From positions 37,779,956 to 37,843,955 of the forward strand of contig CM049318.1 of the NCBI GenBank assembly GCA_026874595.1: a stretch of DNA of 64,000 nucleotides, given 5' to 3'. The notes under the pieces are model-generated. The model was not told the DNA's origin, searched no databases, and saw only the letters and a list, made by a program, of their open reading frames with translations. Each line of letters opens with the position of its first letter. Position 1 is the stretch's first letter. The translations under genes and the position numbers were made by a program. The stretch is from Sipunculus nudus. Taxonomy: Eukaryota > Annelida > Sipuncula > Golfingiida > Sipunculidae. This document shows positions 37,701 through 48,784 of the stretch, piece after piece.

Positions 37701-40700
37701 TCATGCAGACGCACAGCTCAGTTTAACATTACATTCAAATCACTATTAACATGCAATTAGTACAGAGGTGTGAAAAAAAAACCAGAAATGTTACACTTGC
37801 ATTGAGAAAAACTGTAGCTTATAAAAGAACATAACACTAGTTAGTTATAATTCTTTATTTAAAAAAAAAAAATCACAACTTAACAGTGCTCAAGAATTCA
37901 AGTATATACAAATACAGACATACAATTGTTTGCATGTCTAATGCAAACACAACTGGTTTTTAATTCAAGAATACCATTTTTAAATCCTTACATATGTATG
38001 AGTAATTCCAATAAGAGATAATGTAAAATCCAAAATAATTCAGCAATGCAAAGAGAAACTAATACAATAAACACAATTTATTTCAGATACCGAGAAAGTC
38101 CTTAAGTAAATAATACAATCTCAGTGCTTGCTATTTTCTTTAATCTTAAACAATAAAAAATTACAAAGTAGTTGACTAAACTGTAATAACTGAGTGAAGC
38201 TACATGTAAGTATAATAAATTAACTTGTGCATGTGCAATAACATATGCTTAATGAACTTAAGAACTGTAACAGATGAATATTACATATAACCACCATGGC
38301 TAATGTAACATAACTGAACCATTTTATAGAATATCCAGATATAAGTACTCTGTTTCACCATATGATGGCCGCATATTTTCCCAATATTTTCTTACTTATA
38401 TTTTTTTGGTCAAATGTGTGGCATCAATAACACAAAAAAATAAATGTCATATTAATAAAACAATGAAATCATTACCTTAATTTTTTCAAAATGCACAGCG
38501 TGAAAATTTAAAAAATTTAAATAGTTTATATTTTCAATAACGATAGAAAATGCAAAGTTTAATATTTATTATGAAACGGCCAAGCAGCATCTCTGATATG
38601 GGAATTAATCTGCATAGGATCAATGTACATGACAAATAACAAATTAAGAGTTTTGAAAGGATGAGAAAATACACTTTCTCACAGATTAAATTTATGAACA
38701 AAATATAAACTTTTGATAGGACCATCAAGATTATAGTCCTTTTTTTACCATGTCTGTTGTGAGTAATGGCCCTCTGCTGTGTAAGGGTCAAGTAGGACAC
38801 TACTGCTGGTTTTGTTGGGTTAAATTACATCAATACACAGCCAAGAGGATCAGAAAAGAAACTATAATAGGCTAAAATTTTCACTTTAATCCTTTTCCAA
38901 TATAATTTACTTGTCAGTTAAATAATAAAATAAACCCCAACACTCAGTGTCAGTCATCACCAGCAGATGGCGCTAAAGATATGGGAAAAGTAGGTTTTTA
39001 CCAAGGACAAAATATGGTAGACAAAATATACAGTGAAACTGAGTATATAAAACAGTAAACTGGCACACCTTTGGAAGTATTAGTAGTTAATGCACCAAAT
39101 GATGATTATGAACTACTATATAACATTACAAAGTAATTAACATGCCCGCATGTAAACTTGTGTGCATGCCCTTCTCATGAATATGCATGAAAACAAAAAC
39201 ATATGATTTACCATAAAGATGGAGTAAAATAAACCAGCTAAAACAGATTGAAAGTTATATACATATCTTTGAGTAAGAGAAAACAAACTTAAATTTCTTG
39301 ATCAAAGTAAAAGTTTTTATACACATCTTTGGGTAAAATGAAATATAATAGTATATTTAACATATTTCCTAACTACACTGAACTAAAAATACTGTTAAAC
39401 TAACAGTTAATTAAACTGATAAAATCATTAAAGCAATATTTACCTTACCATTTTTAGGCCTCCTGTTTTTGACCACTCACATTTTTATTTGAAGAGAGAC
39501 TTAGTGGGTCATTTTACTCATCTTAAATTAACTTCAAATCATTTGATAACAATTAAAACTAAAATCTTAATATATACAATTTAAAAGTGGAAAATTCAAC
39601 TAAAAGTGACAGGGAAGCATGTAGAAACTAATATGTTTTAATTACCCCAGAACTTATGAATATGCATATACAGTGTCAACCTCTTAATCCATTTTATTGA
39701 GAAGACTATTGTGCATAAACAGGATATCATCTCCGTGTGGAAAAGTTTATTCAATGCATTGACCCATCCCTTTATTTAAAGAAATTACAATGTTCTGTGC
39801 CTTATGGGTCACATATGGAGAAGTGAGAATATTCTGTGCCTAAAACATCTGCTCATTAAATTTCTGAAAATGAAGAATAATTCTGTGGATCTGAATGGAC
39901 TTCTGTTAAAAAATAGACAAATTTTCTGTCCACTATGTTATCTGCTCTTGAAGTCTAAATATGATGACAAAATATCTAAATATCTATGTGAAGATAGGCA
40001 TGCTGTTTGTTTACTAAACTAATACGGAGAAATTATAAAGGACACTATTGGATCTATTCACAGTATTTAAACAGTCCATTAAGCTAACTACTTGAAGAAC
40101 AAACCATAACACTGTATTTTGTCCATTAAGGATTTTGCCTAATGGACAGCTATGTAAGACATATGCCCACTAGACTGTTATGAAAGCTCACAAAATGAGG
40201 TCCATTAATCTGGTTGCATACTGATAATGGTTCAGTCATGCTCAGTCTTATAATATCAACACACTGCACTTGTAGATTCAGAACACTATATTTTGGGTAT
40301 TAAGATTGATATCATACTTTTCACTGAACAAGTCTGTTTCACCAACTGCTGTCCACCTGTTTTTTTTTTATATGAGTTTCTTAAAAGTTCATAATTATCA
40401 ATAATTTCAAAGAAAACAATATATGGAAGTGTCAACCTAATATGGCAATTAAGAATTTTACAATTAATCATCCATTTATGTTTCACAACATTTTAGTTTC
40501 TTTACCATGACCTTGCAGATATGATGTGTACCTCCATAAGTAGCCATCTTTGTTTAAGCTGGTTATATTTTTTAGAATGTTTACATCATAACAACCAATC
40601 AGCAGCTGTCAGTTGTGGTTGTTTTTGCATGTGAACAATGACCTTGACTGCCATAAGTGGGTCTGATATGTTGTAAAATGTAGACTGATTTCTCATATTT

Positions 40701-43700
40701 TCAAATACTTCTATTTCTTAAATAAGGTGTAAGGTAGGTATTTATTTAACTTGTTGAAAATTAGGTCCTTTAATCTTCTACTCTCTACTATAATTGTTTC
40801 CCTTGAAATGTAAATAAACAAAATTTTCAAAGCAAAAAAAAGGTGGACATAAGGGAATGAAATGGACTATAGTAGTTAGTACCCAAAAGGTATACTCTGT
40901 TCTTCTGCTTTCTGAAATGCATTGTGAGCAGACAAACCTCTTGTGAATAAAAGCTATATATCCTCTGGACTGTTATGTCAGCTAATAAAGATGCTGTGAT
41001 ATAAATTATCTACTCCCCAAATTTCTAAATTTGGAAAACTGTATATTAAACAATGAGTTATCCACCTGGAAGATATATGAGTAAGGTGACAAGGATCCTT
41101 TTTCATAATGCACTTTACACAAGCTTAAGTTCCAGACAAAAAATGGCACACTTTTACTGCACTATATAGTGTCTGTAAGGCATAGAAAATGTGTCTATCA
41201 GGCACCAGGAAAGGCTATGGTTAGCACCAACGTAAAAATGCCACTGTTTGGAACACAAATGTTACAAATACAAGGACATAAATAGTTCCCAAATACAAGG
41301 ATAGATGACAGCACCATCTCGGTGTATATCATGTTTTGCACCTTCCAAATTTGTATGAACTACAGGATATACTTGTATTTGATATCTGTCAAGAACCATA
41401 AACTTCAAACATCAAATCTACTATATAACTATGTATGTCAAATTCAGTTCTTGGAACTCAATGTTCCCTGAAAGTCCTGACTTTGATTAACCATGAAAAT
41501 AAGTTTGTATTAACTATTACTAAAAAAGTAAAAGATCATTTATCCATTTTGATTATCTGACGATAAATTAAATCCTGGACACAGACCCACTCCATTTTTT
41601 ACTAAATCATAAGAAGCTATCCAAACATTTACTGTCTTCCTTCATTTAAATGCAACTTGATCCACTAAACTACACATCTTATATGCACCTATATACACAA
41701 AAACCACTAACAACTTATCAAGGCTATGACCAACAAGTCAGTTTAGTGTTGGGATTTATTTAAAGTATGGATATTCATTACATTAAGATATTAGCTTAGG
41801 AATAATCATTTGATAACATGTGCTTCAAGTTCAATTTTGGCCTATGATTAGACACATGTATATGCAAACATATATACATATGGATTTCAGCTATGATCTG
41901 CCTCTTTGTTAACTACCCTTTGGGTATATATAGGGGCGTATGTTTTAACCTGAAATCAAAGTAATGAGTAAATACAGTTACATATAATATAAGGTAAGTT
42001 ACTCTGCTGCAGGTTAATCAATTGCAATTACAGTAAAACCTCACCTGAAGACCACCTATGTTTAGCCACCACAGCAAAAATAATGACCACCTGGTCAGTC
42101 CTGATTCCTTTTTGCTCTTTATTTGAGAACTTGCTTAGATGACCACCTCTAAAATGCGAATATTTTATCAAGGTCCCACTGGTGGTCATAATTAGGAGTG
42201 TTTCAATGTGCTTTTTCATTATAACAATCACAGTGAATATTAAAATCTGCTTTTCTAACCTACAAGGGGCTTCCTGAAATTTACATCTTTGTGTGTGAGT
42301 ATTCTGTATTGTACGATATACTTAATATAAATACAACAAAAATAAAAGATAAACAAAATATGTGAGTATTAAAATTCAGTGATGACCCAACGTAAAATAA
42401 AAACATGTATACAAGACTTCTTTGGTCACTTTAGATAAACAAAATAAAAAATATAAGCTAAGGTGTTAATAGTTAAATCATATGGCTTGCAAACACATCC
42501 CTACAGCCAACTGCTGCAAGACTATTTGTGTGTGCAGCCTTAAAGCTACATCAGTCAGGATTTGTCCTGACAAAAATACACAAGCACTTGATTCTGAGTT
42601 AAGTCATTACCTCAGTCAAAAAATACGGATCCAAGTTCTTGTGTTTGCATATATATTAATATTATCATTATAAAGCTTCTAAATTAAGTTAATTTACTGG
42701 TATAAATTAAGCCTAGTTACAACTTCTGTGCCATGAAACTAAACTCATCATCTTTTTACGACTTAAGTTTGTAAATAGGTGATAAACTGTCATACAATCA
42801 TTTATGCCCAAAAAATCTGGGTAACAACAGAAATATTAACATTTGTATTTATTATTGTCTTTCAAGTTTATCTTTGGTAGTGTATTATCATGGCGACAAG
42901 TCTGAGTCCAAAGACAGTAATAGCAATCCAGTACTATATTCCAAAATTTACAACCAATACCTGTCTCAGCTATAGCCAGGATTATATGTACATGATGGCA
43001 ATAATTCCACCAGGTAGGTTTAGGTGTTACAGACTAGACTGAATGGCAGTGTCTCACATCAAGAGAACTGTCCCTTTACCCTAATATCCTGACCAGGACC
43101 TTCAACCTGATACATAATGACCTTGCACCATCCAAAGACAATGCACTGGTTTAACAGAAGAATACCACAACTTGGGTAAGAAATGGCCTAGTGGTTAAGG
43201 GGCTGGACTGAAGGGTAGAAGGTCCCTGTTGGAATACCGCTGGTGTCTTTTTGGCAAAATGATGTAATCTCGCTAGAACCTCGGATATTCTCTTAACATG
43301 GCTTAACAGCAAATTATGACTTCTGGATTATTCCCTGTCCTGTGCATATAAAACCTGGAATCCACAAGGTTTAATAACTGCATATAGTTCTTACTGCATG
43401 ATTACCTTCACTCTCTTTACAGAGCCACTGACAGGCCATGGACATATCCTCTCAGAAAAATTATTATCATGACTTGTTCCTAAAACCTGAGATCCCAGGA
43501 CTAGTGCAATCAACCTGGTTTCATCAACAAGATATCCAAGAACTCAAAATCAGTATAAAATAACTCGCTGGTATCACTAACGTAAGGTTCTGGAACTTGG
43601 GACTAGTACCACCAACTTTGTCCTCAGACTCAGGACCATATCCACTGTGTGCCATTTGCCATGGACAAACACCATGGGCCTGATGCCCTGCATGACCCTC

Positions 43701-46700
43701 CAGTTCAATATCAACATTTACTGAAAGGCATCTGTGATTAAAGATTTTGTGCTTCAAGAGACAGTTTTGACTATTTTGTGAAAGATTTTTTTTTCTGTGC
43801 ACCATATAATTTGCAGATTATTTTCTTTCTGATCTGATTTCAGTTTGTAACACAAACAGGAGAACTTCCATCTATGATATTTTTCTTGTCCCTCCTACTC
43901 ATAAGAACATCTACAAAGACCAACCTTTTCAATATAACTCATAAAATATTGCAATGGATGGTCCATTTTTATACTTTTCACTTCTGTCTACAGGTTTGTT
44001 AAATGATGATGATACTTTACTGCAGGTTTCTGATTACCCATCCTGGTTAGATAGTTCTGTACAATGTCAAAACTAACAGCTCAGAATTCTCACTAGCATG
44101 CAAGCTATCTACAGAATAAGCACTGTTCTATATTTTGATTTGTCTCTTCATTCACCAGGTCATAATTATCCCCTACCCCAATCTGTCATATACCAAGACT
44201 AACTTGAACAACCCATACTTGTCCTCCCTCTTTCTGTCTTGCTCACAGTTAGCCTGCTCCCCATTAGTCCTGAACTGTGCTTTAATCATACTGTACTTTA
44301 AGTTGTAGGGTCAGAAATTAAAAGTGGTACATGAACACCTTTAGTACCATTAACTATCACTTTTGTTGTATGTTGTCTATTCTTCACTTTAGTCATAAAA
44401 CAAATATGATTCAACTCTTTCATAAATCTAATAATTATTTACAAATACAATCAAGTGAAGAACTGACAATTTATATGAGATGCTTAGTGCTTTAATCTGA
44501 GTACCCGGTAACAGAGTTTTTAAAAAGTAAACATGATACTACATATAAGGGCTTGCATTTAGATGAGGATGCTTATACATACTTTTTATACTTGAAAAAA
44601 AAACTTAAATTTGAAAATGTTATGTTTCACTCTTATATTTCCATATTTGATTTTAGAATTTTCATTTCAATCTATGTGTCACTCTACATGATAATTAGAA
44701 AATGTATAACTTCACAATATGCTTTTGGATATATACCCATGTTTTATAAATCAATAGTACTATAAATCAGACTTCCAAATTTTCTTTATTAGAATCTACA
44801 TCTGTGCCGTTAATGAAAGGGATGTTCTTTTATTATTTATAGTTCCCTAAAATTGTAATCACAAAATAGTTCCCACAGAAACAACTCAACACTTGCCCTT
44901 TGATACTTCAAAATTTATATATGGTGAGGATCATCCCTTTCTAAGTAACCATGATATAACCACATGTATTATGAAAGGCATGACAGTCTGGCATTTACAA
45001 CATAAGTAAATGTGCATGACTGTGAATTCCTTATATGTCTGTAGTGGATGTACAAAGTGAGTAGACATTTTGACTTTCCAAGTTAAACACCTACTGACAC
45101 AAACCAAGAAATTAAATAATTAACAGCCATGGTGAGTAAAGCAACCCCTTCTGGCAGGATTTGGTAAGCCTGATAACAGGAGGTAATGTTTTGACCTGGG
45201 TTTACCAAACCAAGCAGTTAAGCACAAGCATTTAGAAATTTTAACATTTTCCCCTGGTAAATTTGATGAGGTTGATCAGTAAAGCATTTCCACACTAGTA
45301 AAATCAGTGCATGAATCAGAATGTAAGCTGCTGGAATGATTCCTACCCCGGTTTTCTTGGGCATCCATGGCGAACTGCGGTACAGAGGCGGGTACAGAGC
45401 TCCTCTCGACAGTTACGGATTCAACAGCCTCAATGACCACTTTGTCTGCGGGTTTGGTTACTTCCACAGGCTTAGGTGGAGATGGAATGTCTCCATTGGT
45501 AACAGGTTCATTGGAAGAGATCTCCATGACAACCTGCTGGACTGTCTCTGCCTCAGCCGCTGCAGCCTGCTGTTCCTGTACCTGAGTGGTTGCCATAGCA
45601 ACAGGTTGGGAAGGAGGCTCTGGTAGAGCAGGACTGGGGGTTGTGACCTCTGTCTTTGCAGGAGGAGAGGCAACAGGTGCATCTGTCACGACCGCTGGAG
45701 GTTCTGCAAGATTAATTAAAATATATATTAATATTTTTTTTTAATTATTATTCTGTGTATATGAACATATGGATGTAACACTGCAAGGCCACTTGAACAT
45801 GAATATAATGATCTGTTCTGGTCAATAAAAAAGGATTACCAGTTTGTCCAAAGAAATCATACAGAAGTCTTGGCTTCAACAGGAACCTTGCTGTTCAAGA
45901 TTACACAGGTCTTTTTACTCTTTTTTAATATGATAAAATATCAGTGGTCGGAACTGGTTGTAAAATCATGTTCAATGATCAACAGAAATATTATTTATCA
46001 ATTAGTTCATGTAACTTCTTTATTATCCTGAAAGCTGCTGTATAACATTATACCTAAAATACTGATCTATTAAATTCAGTCTTAAAGGTACCGGCCTGGT
46101 TGTTAACACATGTTTGCTGCACAAGGTTCAACTTTAATGCTATTCACTACTTTGTATCTTATCTTTCTTCTATCTTGACTTTCTTATATAAAATATAACA
46201 ACCAAATTCAGGGAATTTATGTCCCATGCTTCCCTCTCTTTTTGTCCCCTGCTTGCCTTATTGTGTTAGTTTTTATTGTTCCCTGAAGACGTCTCCACAT
46301 GTCATAGTATTAGTGGCTGTGTTTTAGTTTTCATTGCTCCCTGAAGATGTCTCAACATGTCATAATTTTTTATTGTGAACTGGGAACCAAAGGGAACTTT
46401 TTTTTGTTTTTGAGTTGCTTATCATAAATTTTCAGACAGACACTCCAAAACCAATCTCAACCACGGTATGCATGGGAGCAATGACTGACCCGAATTTGAG
46501 TGAAATTGGATAACATTTAGGAAAGTTATCACATGGAAACAAAAACCTGACGGAGAGACAGACAGACCGACAAACCCAAATCAATATCCCCTGTTCCGAG
46601 GAAGCAGGGGACAATAAACGAAGGTCTGTGAATGTGTGGTAATGTCACAGACCTGACAGAATGAATATGAATTATATGGCGAAAACCTTAAACAGTGCTA

Positions 46701-48784
46701 AAATATGAATGACAAATAAAGCATGTCATCTCAGTGTCACTGAACTGACCTGGACTTCTAACAGGCGCTGCAGCAGCAGCAGCCATTGGAGGGGGAGCCG
46801 GGGCCGCTTTCTTCTTACGTCGTAAAGGTTTATTCGGTTTGTCTGATGACCCGGAGGCGTCTGACATCCTGTCCTCCTGAAGCTGGGGAAGCCTTTCCAT
46901 AATTGGTCGGCCGTGGATGTGCTCCACACTTGCCTCGCTACTACTCACTGACGTAGCGTCCAGGCTCACTTTTCCCTTCAGTGGCAAGTTCTTGGGTAAC
47001 TCCAGGTCAGACCTTGGGGAATCAATTGGTGAAATCTGCGCATCTTCAAACCCACTTGATCGAGAACTGGCTCTTGAGTTAACATGTTTAGCACCATTTA
47101 CGTCCATTTCTGCAGGTTTACCTGCACCAACCGGCTTCACTCCACCGGGAGGAGGGGGCGGGGCTTGTCTCTTTTTCTTGTGCGATTTAGCAGCAGCGAC
47201 TTGGGAAGCCTGATGCTGCTGTTGGTCTTGGCCTTGCGATGCCCTCCTAGCAGCTGCTTCCTGAGCAAGCTGTGCTGGTGTTGGTCCTGCAGCTGGTCCT
47301 GGAGTTGGTCCTGCTGCCCCCGCTGCCCACTGCTGGTTCTCATGGCTGGGGAATACTGGCTGGCTGACTGTGGTAGAAGTTTCACTGGCTGGAGGAGACT
47401 CATGTGGCTTAGAAGACAGAGGAAAACAGTTATATTTAGAACATCACATGGATATAGGAATCCCACAAATAAATATCTTAAATAGTACAATAAGTACCTC
47501 ATTCATTTGCTTAAATATGTGCAGGCATTACTGCGTAAAGTAAAAAGTTATTTCTAAACATGATGATCATCTGATGACAACAACCAAATCCATTTTATTT
47601 TACAATTATGTATAAATAATTAAAATAGCACTATCTTAATAAACAAATCATATGTCCTTAAAGTAGCAGATATAAAACCAAATAAATCCAGGCCGCACTT
47701 CTATTGTACCTTGTACATAGATAAATTTAAGATAACACTCTTACACATCAACTCCTTGCCTACAAGTTTATTTTCACAATGTTACATCTAACTTTATCTC
47801 CTACAATATTAAAAGCATAAGATACCAAAATACATCCACCATCAACTTGTATGGAGCAAAGTTTTAAAAACTGTAAATAACTCAGACTTGCTGGCAAGGG
47901 GGGGGGGGTGGTTGTTATTTTAATAAAATTTAGAACGGGTAAAATCTCTAGATGACCTCAACTTAATAAGTTTACAGTTTTCTGCAAGATATGTCTGTAG
48001 AAAATATGATGGATCAATTCAATACAAACCAAATACTCCCAGTGAATAACCTAGTAGGCCAGTAAAACTACAGAACCAATTATCCTTGCTATGAACTAAA
48101 CATCACAGACACTTTTTACAAAAGACACAAAGACAGCACACAAATATAGATACAAGTCATGCAACCCTAACCAAAACTATAACCTGAGTTATTTATATAA
48201 CTTAAGATGCTTTTTATTTCGTTTATTGACATTTTAAAACTTAAATAAGATCACACATTGTTGTATGATCAACTGGATGAGGAATGTATATACAGTTCTC
48301 GGTGCTTCCATGATAACAATGATAGACTAATATAACGATCTTTATTTGTCTAGTTGTAAAACTATATCCACTGAGATACAGAAAATGATACACAAAGACA
48401 ATACATATCAGGTTTCACTTCCAAGTATATCCCAATACGTATTGTACCTGAATAAGCTGACAAATACACAGCCCTAGTATCCATAATTAAGGAGTGCCTG
48501 TAAAAAGGAGGGGACCATAAAGGATGGTTTTCCTGTAAATATGTAATCTAAATGACTCACCAAGAAGCTCGTTCCACCCTTCTTGCGGGAGAAGAATGAG
48601 AACAGGCCCTTCTTCTTCTTCTCCTTGGAAGCTCCGGGCATGTACGCTGGAGCATCCTCCGAGTTTTGTTTACGACGAGGCATACTGCCTGCCGATGTTA
48701 CGGAAGAGAAAGATGATGTGGACGTCTGTCGTTGTGTGTGACCAGCTGTATACGAAAACTCTGAGGGTGGTGGGGAGTCAGGAG
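22720..48784 (-). CDS. cobl: Cordon-bleu-like (COBL/COBLL1-type) WH2 actin regulator, six exons, 5' incomplete
   Basis: In transcription order the exons are 48784-48561, 47407-46750, 45703-45347, 36563-36327, 27835-24453 and 22767-22720. All five junctions are GT-AG and phase-consistent, giving 1634 residues in the window. Visible features are a Lys-rich KEKKKKGLFSFFSRKK (residues 53-68), KKKRQAPPPPP (151-161) and RRKKKAAPAPPP (270-281), which resemble the KKRRAP motifs of cordon-bleu, long Pro/Ser/Gln-rich disordered sequence, a coiled coil at about 1310-1345, and one C-terminal WH2, ELMIAIRNAGGKGVLRQV. Cordon-bleu proteins bind and nucleate actin through WH2 domains and bind syndapin through KKRRAP motifs; a single WH2 is closer to COBLL1. 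The N-terminal ubiquitin-like Cobl domain is not seen and should lie upstream. The exon model is mine, and extra small exons could be missed. Confidence 0.75.
23250..24391 (+). mobile_element. Repeat-cored hairpin-ended element 1 (in last intron of cobl)
   Basis: The degenerate 5' end (CAAGTCAACCATGGGCAATG, then ACACTCAGCTGACT; 23250-23285) corresponds to the 5' ends at 30794 and 51313. The interior has four diverged core units starting near 23450, 23625, 23880 and 24215 (TTTCAGGTTTCCAAGGA... TTCTAGGTCCAG..GTTAC). The 3' end has ACAGACAGACAAAG, GTGATCGCTATAGCTC (about 24345-24360) and a hairpin: GCTCAGATGACT paired with AGTCAGCTAAGC. It fills about two thirds of the 1.7-kb intron and ends about 60 bp from the splice donor. 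No protein is encoded. The similarity to pearl/HINE-type non-autonomous Helentron relatives is inferred from architecture. Confidence 0.75.
24453..27835 (-). CDS. cobl: cordon-bleu-like, giant penultimate exon
   Basis: The acceptor is TTCATATTCCAG before 27835 and the donor CGACAG|GTGAGA after 24453. The exon has 3383 nt. It encodes about 1128 residues, nearly all predicted disordered: an acidic/Ser start (DGEKSGSDSDVSVFVKK), Pro/Ser clusters (SRPPPPISPADSG; DPDTPPPILTPPP), a conserved-looking DITFWSPRPYMAPRNKSEPS, an Ala-rich helix (VRAALAAAEKQ), a Gln-rich coiled coil (LQNQYDQLQSQFARWQKQL) and the C-terminal WH2 helix ELMIAIRNAGGKGVLRQ. If the donor is not used, the frame continues VRKATMRFIHS to a stop at 24417-24419, which would also supply the WH2 valine. 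The first methionine (27785) is internal and not a start, since the frame runs upstream to the acceptor. Confidence 0.85.
25709..25722 (-). promoter_or_regulatory. CTCF-consensus-like motif inside coding exon
   Basis: The minus-strand sequence CCACCAGAGGGCAC fits the vertebrate/fly-style CTCF core CCASYAGRKGGCRS at all 14 positions. It lies in coding sequence, so chance and codon constraint are possible explanations. Confidence 0.2.
27836..36326 (-). other. cobl: cobl intron, 8.5 kb
   Basis: Flanked by donor GTAAGG (36326-36321) and acceptor TTCCAG. It is AT-rich and without other recognisable exons. It contains repeat-cored element 2 at 30794-33400. The rest (27836-30793 and 33401-36326) shows no ordered structure I can name. 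It interrupts codon GAT (Asp), with one base in the upstream exon and two in the downstream. Confidence 0.7.
30794..33400 (+). mobile_element. Repeat-cored hairpin-ended element 2 (in cobl intron)
   Basis: The 5' end is ACAAGGGACCTATGGGTCAC, then GACGCTCAGCTG (30794-30825). The interior holds two core units of about 680 bp, the first near 32110 and the second near 32790. They share CGTGCCATGGTCA.AGTTGG, GCAAAATTTAAGGTAC, TGATATTAGGCAGTC and GGCATGGTAGG/GGCTTGGTAGG blocks. The 3' end has ACGGACGAACAGACGGACGG, then ACGACTATAGCTCAGATGAC and a hairpin (AGCTCAGATGACTTA pairing with TAGTCAGCTGAGCT) closing at 33400. The core sequence is unlike that of elements 1 and 3, but both ends are clearly shared. 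Confidence 0.75.
36327..36563 (-). CDS. cobl: cordon-bleu-like, internal exon (Gly/Pro-rich)
   Basis: The acceptor is GTTTCACACCAG and the donor CAGTG|GTAAGG. The exon has 237 nt, with two bases finishing a glycine codon and one base left for Asp. It encodes GGYGGGTDLLHSKDIAFTPP, SPARKADRRPCRFIAPPPPD, FPPPPDLPVV and then I-E-V-I-D-L-A-L-N-F-D-L-S-S-V-S-G-S. The two proline runs (APPPP and FPPPP) could be profilin, SH3 or EVH1 ligands. Phases at both ends match exons 45347-45703 and 24453-27835 exactly. Reading on past the donor gives a hydrophobic tail with no recognisable role. Confidence 0.8.
36605..36920 (-). repeat. ~51-bp minisatellite next to a cobl splice acceptor
   Basis: A unit with AAAATATATCCCATAATCCC, TAGCAGTACA and CATATCCCATCAGCCCCTGC recurs about six times. 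CCCATAATCCC (or a close variant) occurs near 36609, 36703, 36755, 36806, 36857 and 36908. On the transcript strand it lies only about 40 bp upstream of the 36563 acceptor. Confidence 0.85.
38960..38973 (+). promoter_or_regulatory. CTCF-consensus-like motif
   Basis: CCAGCAGATGGCGC fits the CTCF core CCASYAGRKGGCRS at all 14 positions. The longer string starting CAGTCATCACC at 38951 is repeated with four mismatches over 24 bases at 19277-19300. Occupancy cannot be judged from sequence. Confidence 0.3.
42030..42210 (+). mobile_element. Short MITE with GACCACCT subrepeats
   Basis: The ends are imperfect inverted repeats (ACAGTAAAACCTCACCTG against GGAGTGTTTCAATGTG). Inside, GACCACCT occurs three times on the plus strand (near 42050, 42083 and 42140) and once inverted (ACTGGTGGTC, near 42179). 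No coding potential. Confidence 0.55.
43183..43250 (+). mobile_element. tRNA-like SINE head, degenerate
   Basis: TGGCCTAGTGGTTAAGG (43184-43200) is a good tRNA A box, and GGTCCCTGTTGGAATACC (43221-43238) is a decayed B box (GGTTCGAATCC expected). The spacing fits a tRNA. The body and tail downstream are not recognisable, and no duplication was found. Confidence 0.5.
45347..45703 (-). CDS. cobl: cordon-bleu-like, internal exon (Pro/Glu/Val-rich)
   Basis: The acceptor is TTAATCTTGCAG before 45703 and the donor ACCGGG|GTAGGA. The exon has 357 nt, with two bases completing Glu and one left for Gly. It encodes a low-complexity, probably disordered segment: EPPAVVTDAPVASPPAKTE, a Gln/Ala-rich stretch (QVQEQQAAAAEAETVQQ), N-E-P-V-T-N-G-D-I-P-S-P-P-K-P, and a Val/Glu-rich end. 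No domain is recognised. Two adjacent GT options exist; only the one after 45347 joins the next exon in frame. Confidence 0.78.
46540..46620 (+). repeat. Microsatellite-plus-hairpin tail (second family)
   Basis: ACGGAGAGACAGACAGACCG is followed by CAAATCAATATCCCCTG and a hairpin (CCCCTG, 11-base loop, CAGGGG; about 46588-46610). This is the same microsatellite-then-hairpin plan as the repeat-cored elements, but with unrelated sequence. A similar arrangement occurs at 57990-58075. The 5' limit is not determined. Confidence 0.45.
46750..47407 (-). CDS. cobl: cordon-bleu-like, exon with two KKRRAP-like motifs
   Basis: The acceptor is CCTCTGTCTTCTAAG before 47407 and the donor AGTCCAG|GTCAGT. 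The exon has 658 nt, enters in phase 0 and leaves one base. It encodes PHESPPASETSTTVSQP, a Gly/Pro/Ala/Gln-rich stretch, KKKRQAPPPPP (47147-47179), a Ser-rich stretch (S-R-A-S-S-R-S-S-G-F), S-P-I-D-S-P-R-S-D-L-E-L-P-K, and RRKKKAAPAPPP (46787-46822) followed by six alanines. Basic runs leading directly into A-P-x-P-P are the hallmark of cordon-bleu KKRRAP motifs, which bind syndapin/PACSIN SH3 domains and membranes in vertebrates. The competing 121-codon frame at 47137-47502 is an antiphase shadow. Confidence 0.82.
47408..48560 (-). other. cobl: cobl intron, 1.15 kb
   Basis: Between donor TTCTTG|GTGAGT and acceptor TTCTAAG. AT-rich, with a G-run at about 47898-47907. Nothing else recognised. 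Confidence 0.7.
48561..48784 (-). CDS. cobl: cordon-bleu-like, most 5' exon identified
   Basis: The acceptor is TTTGTGTTTTCCAG before 48784 and the donor AGCTTCTTG|GTGAGT. The exon has 224 nt: two bases complete a codon from an unseen upstream exon and 74 codons follow, ending in phase 0. It encodes PDSPPPSEFSYTAGHTQ, a Ser/Thr-rich part, MPRRKQNSEDAPAYMPG and KEKKKKGLFSFFSRKKGG. The Lys-rich amphipathic G-L-F-S-F-F segment could bind membrane or calmodulin; this is inference. The methionine at residue 34 (M-P-R-R-K) could start a short isoform if a non-coding exon is spliced here. The upstream partner exon was not found. Confidence 0.78.

Larger units (their letters stand above)
36921..45346 (-). 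other. cobl: cobl intron (remainder), AT-rich
   Basis: The rest of the 8.8-kb intron between exons 45347-45703 and 36327-36563. No coding content is recognised. Listed separately are a CTCF-like motif at 38960, a MITE at 42030-42210 and a tRNA-like SINE head at 43183. A poorly conserved phrase related to the MITE (AAGACCACCTC) also occurs in the neighbouring intron at about 34585. Confidence 0.6.

Noticed and set aside
47137-47502. 121-codon minus-strand open frame
   Set aside because: It overlaps the cordon-bleu-like exon 46750-47407 in another frame; the real frame is the one with KKRRAP-like motifs and consistent splice phases.
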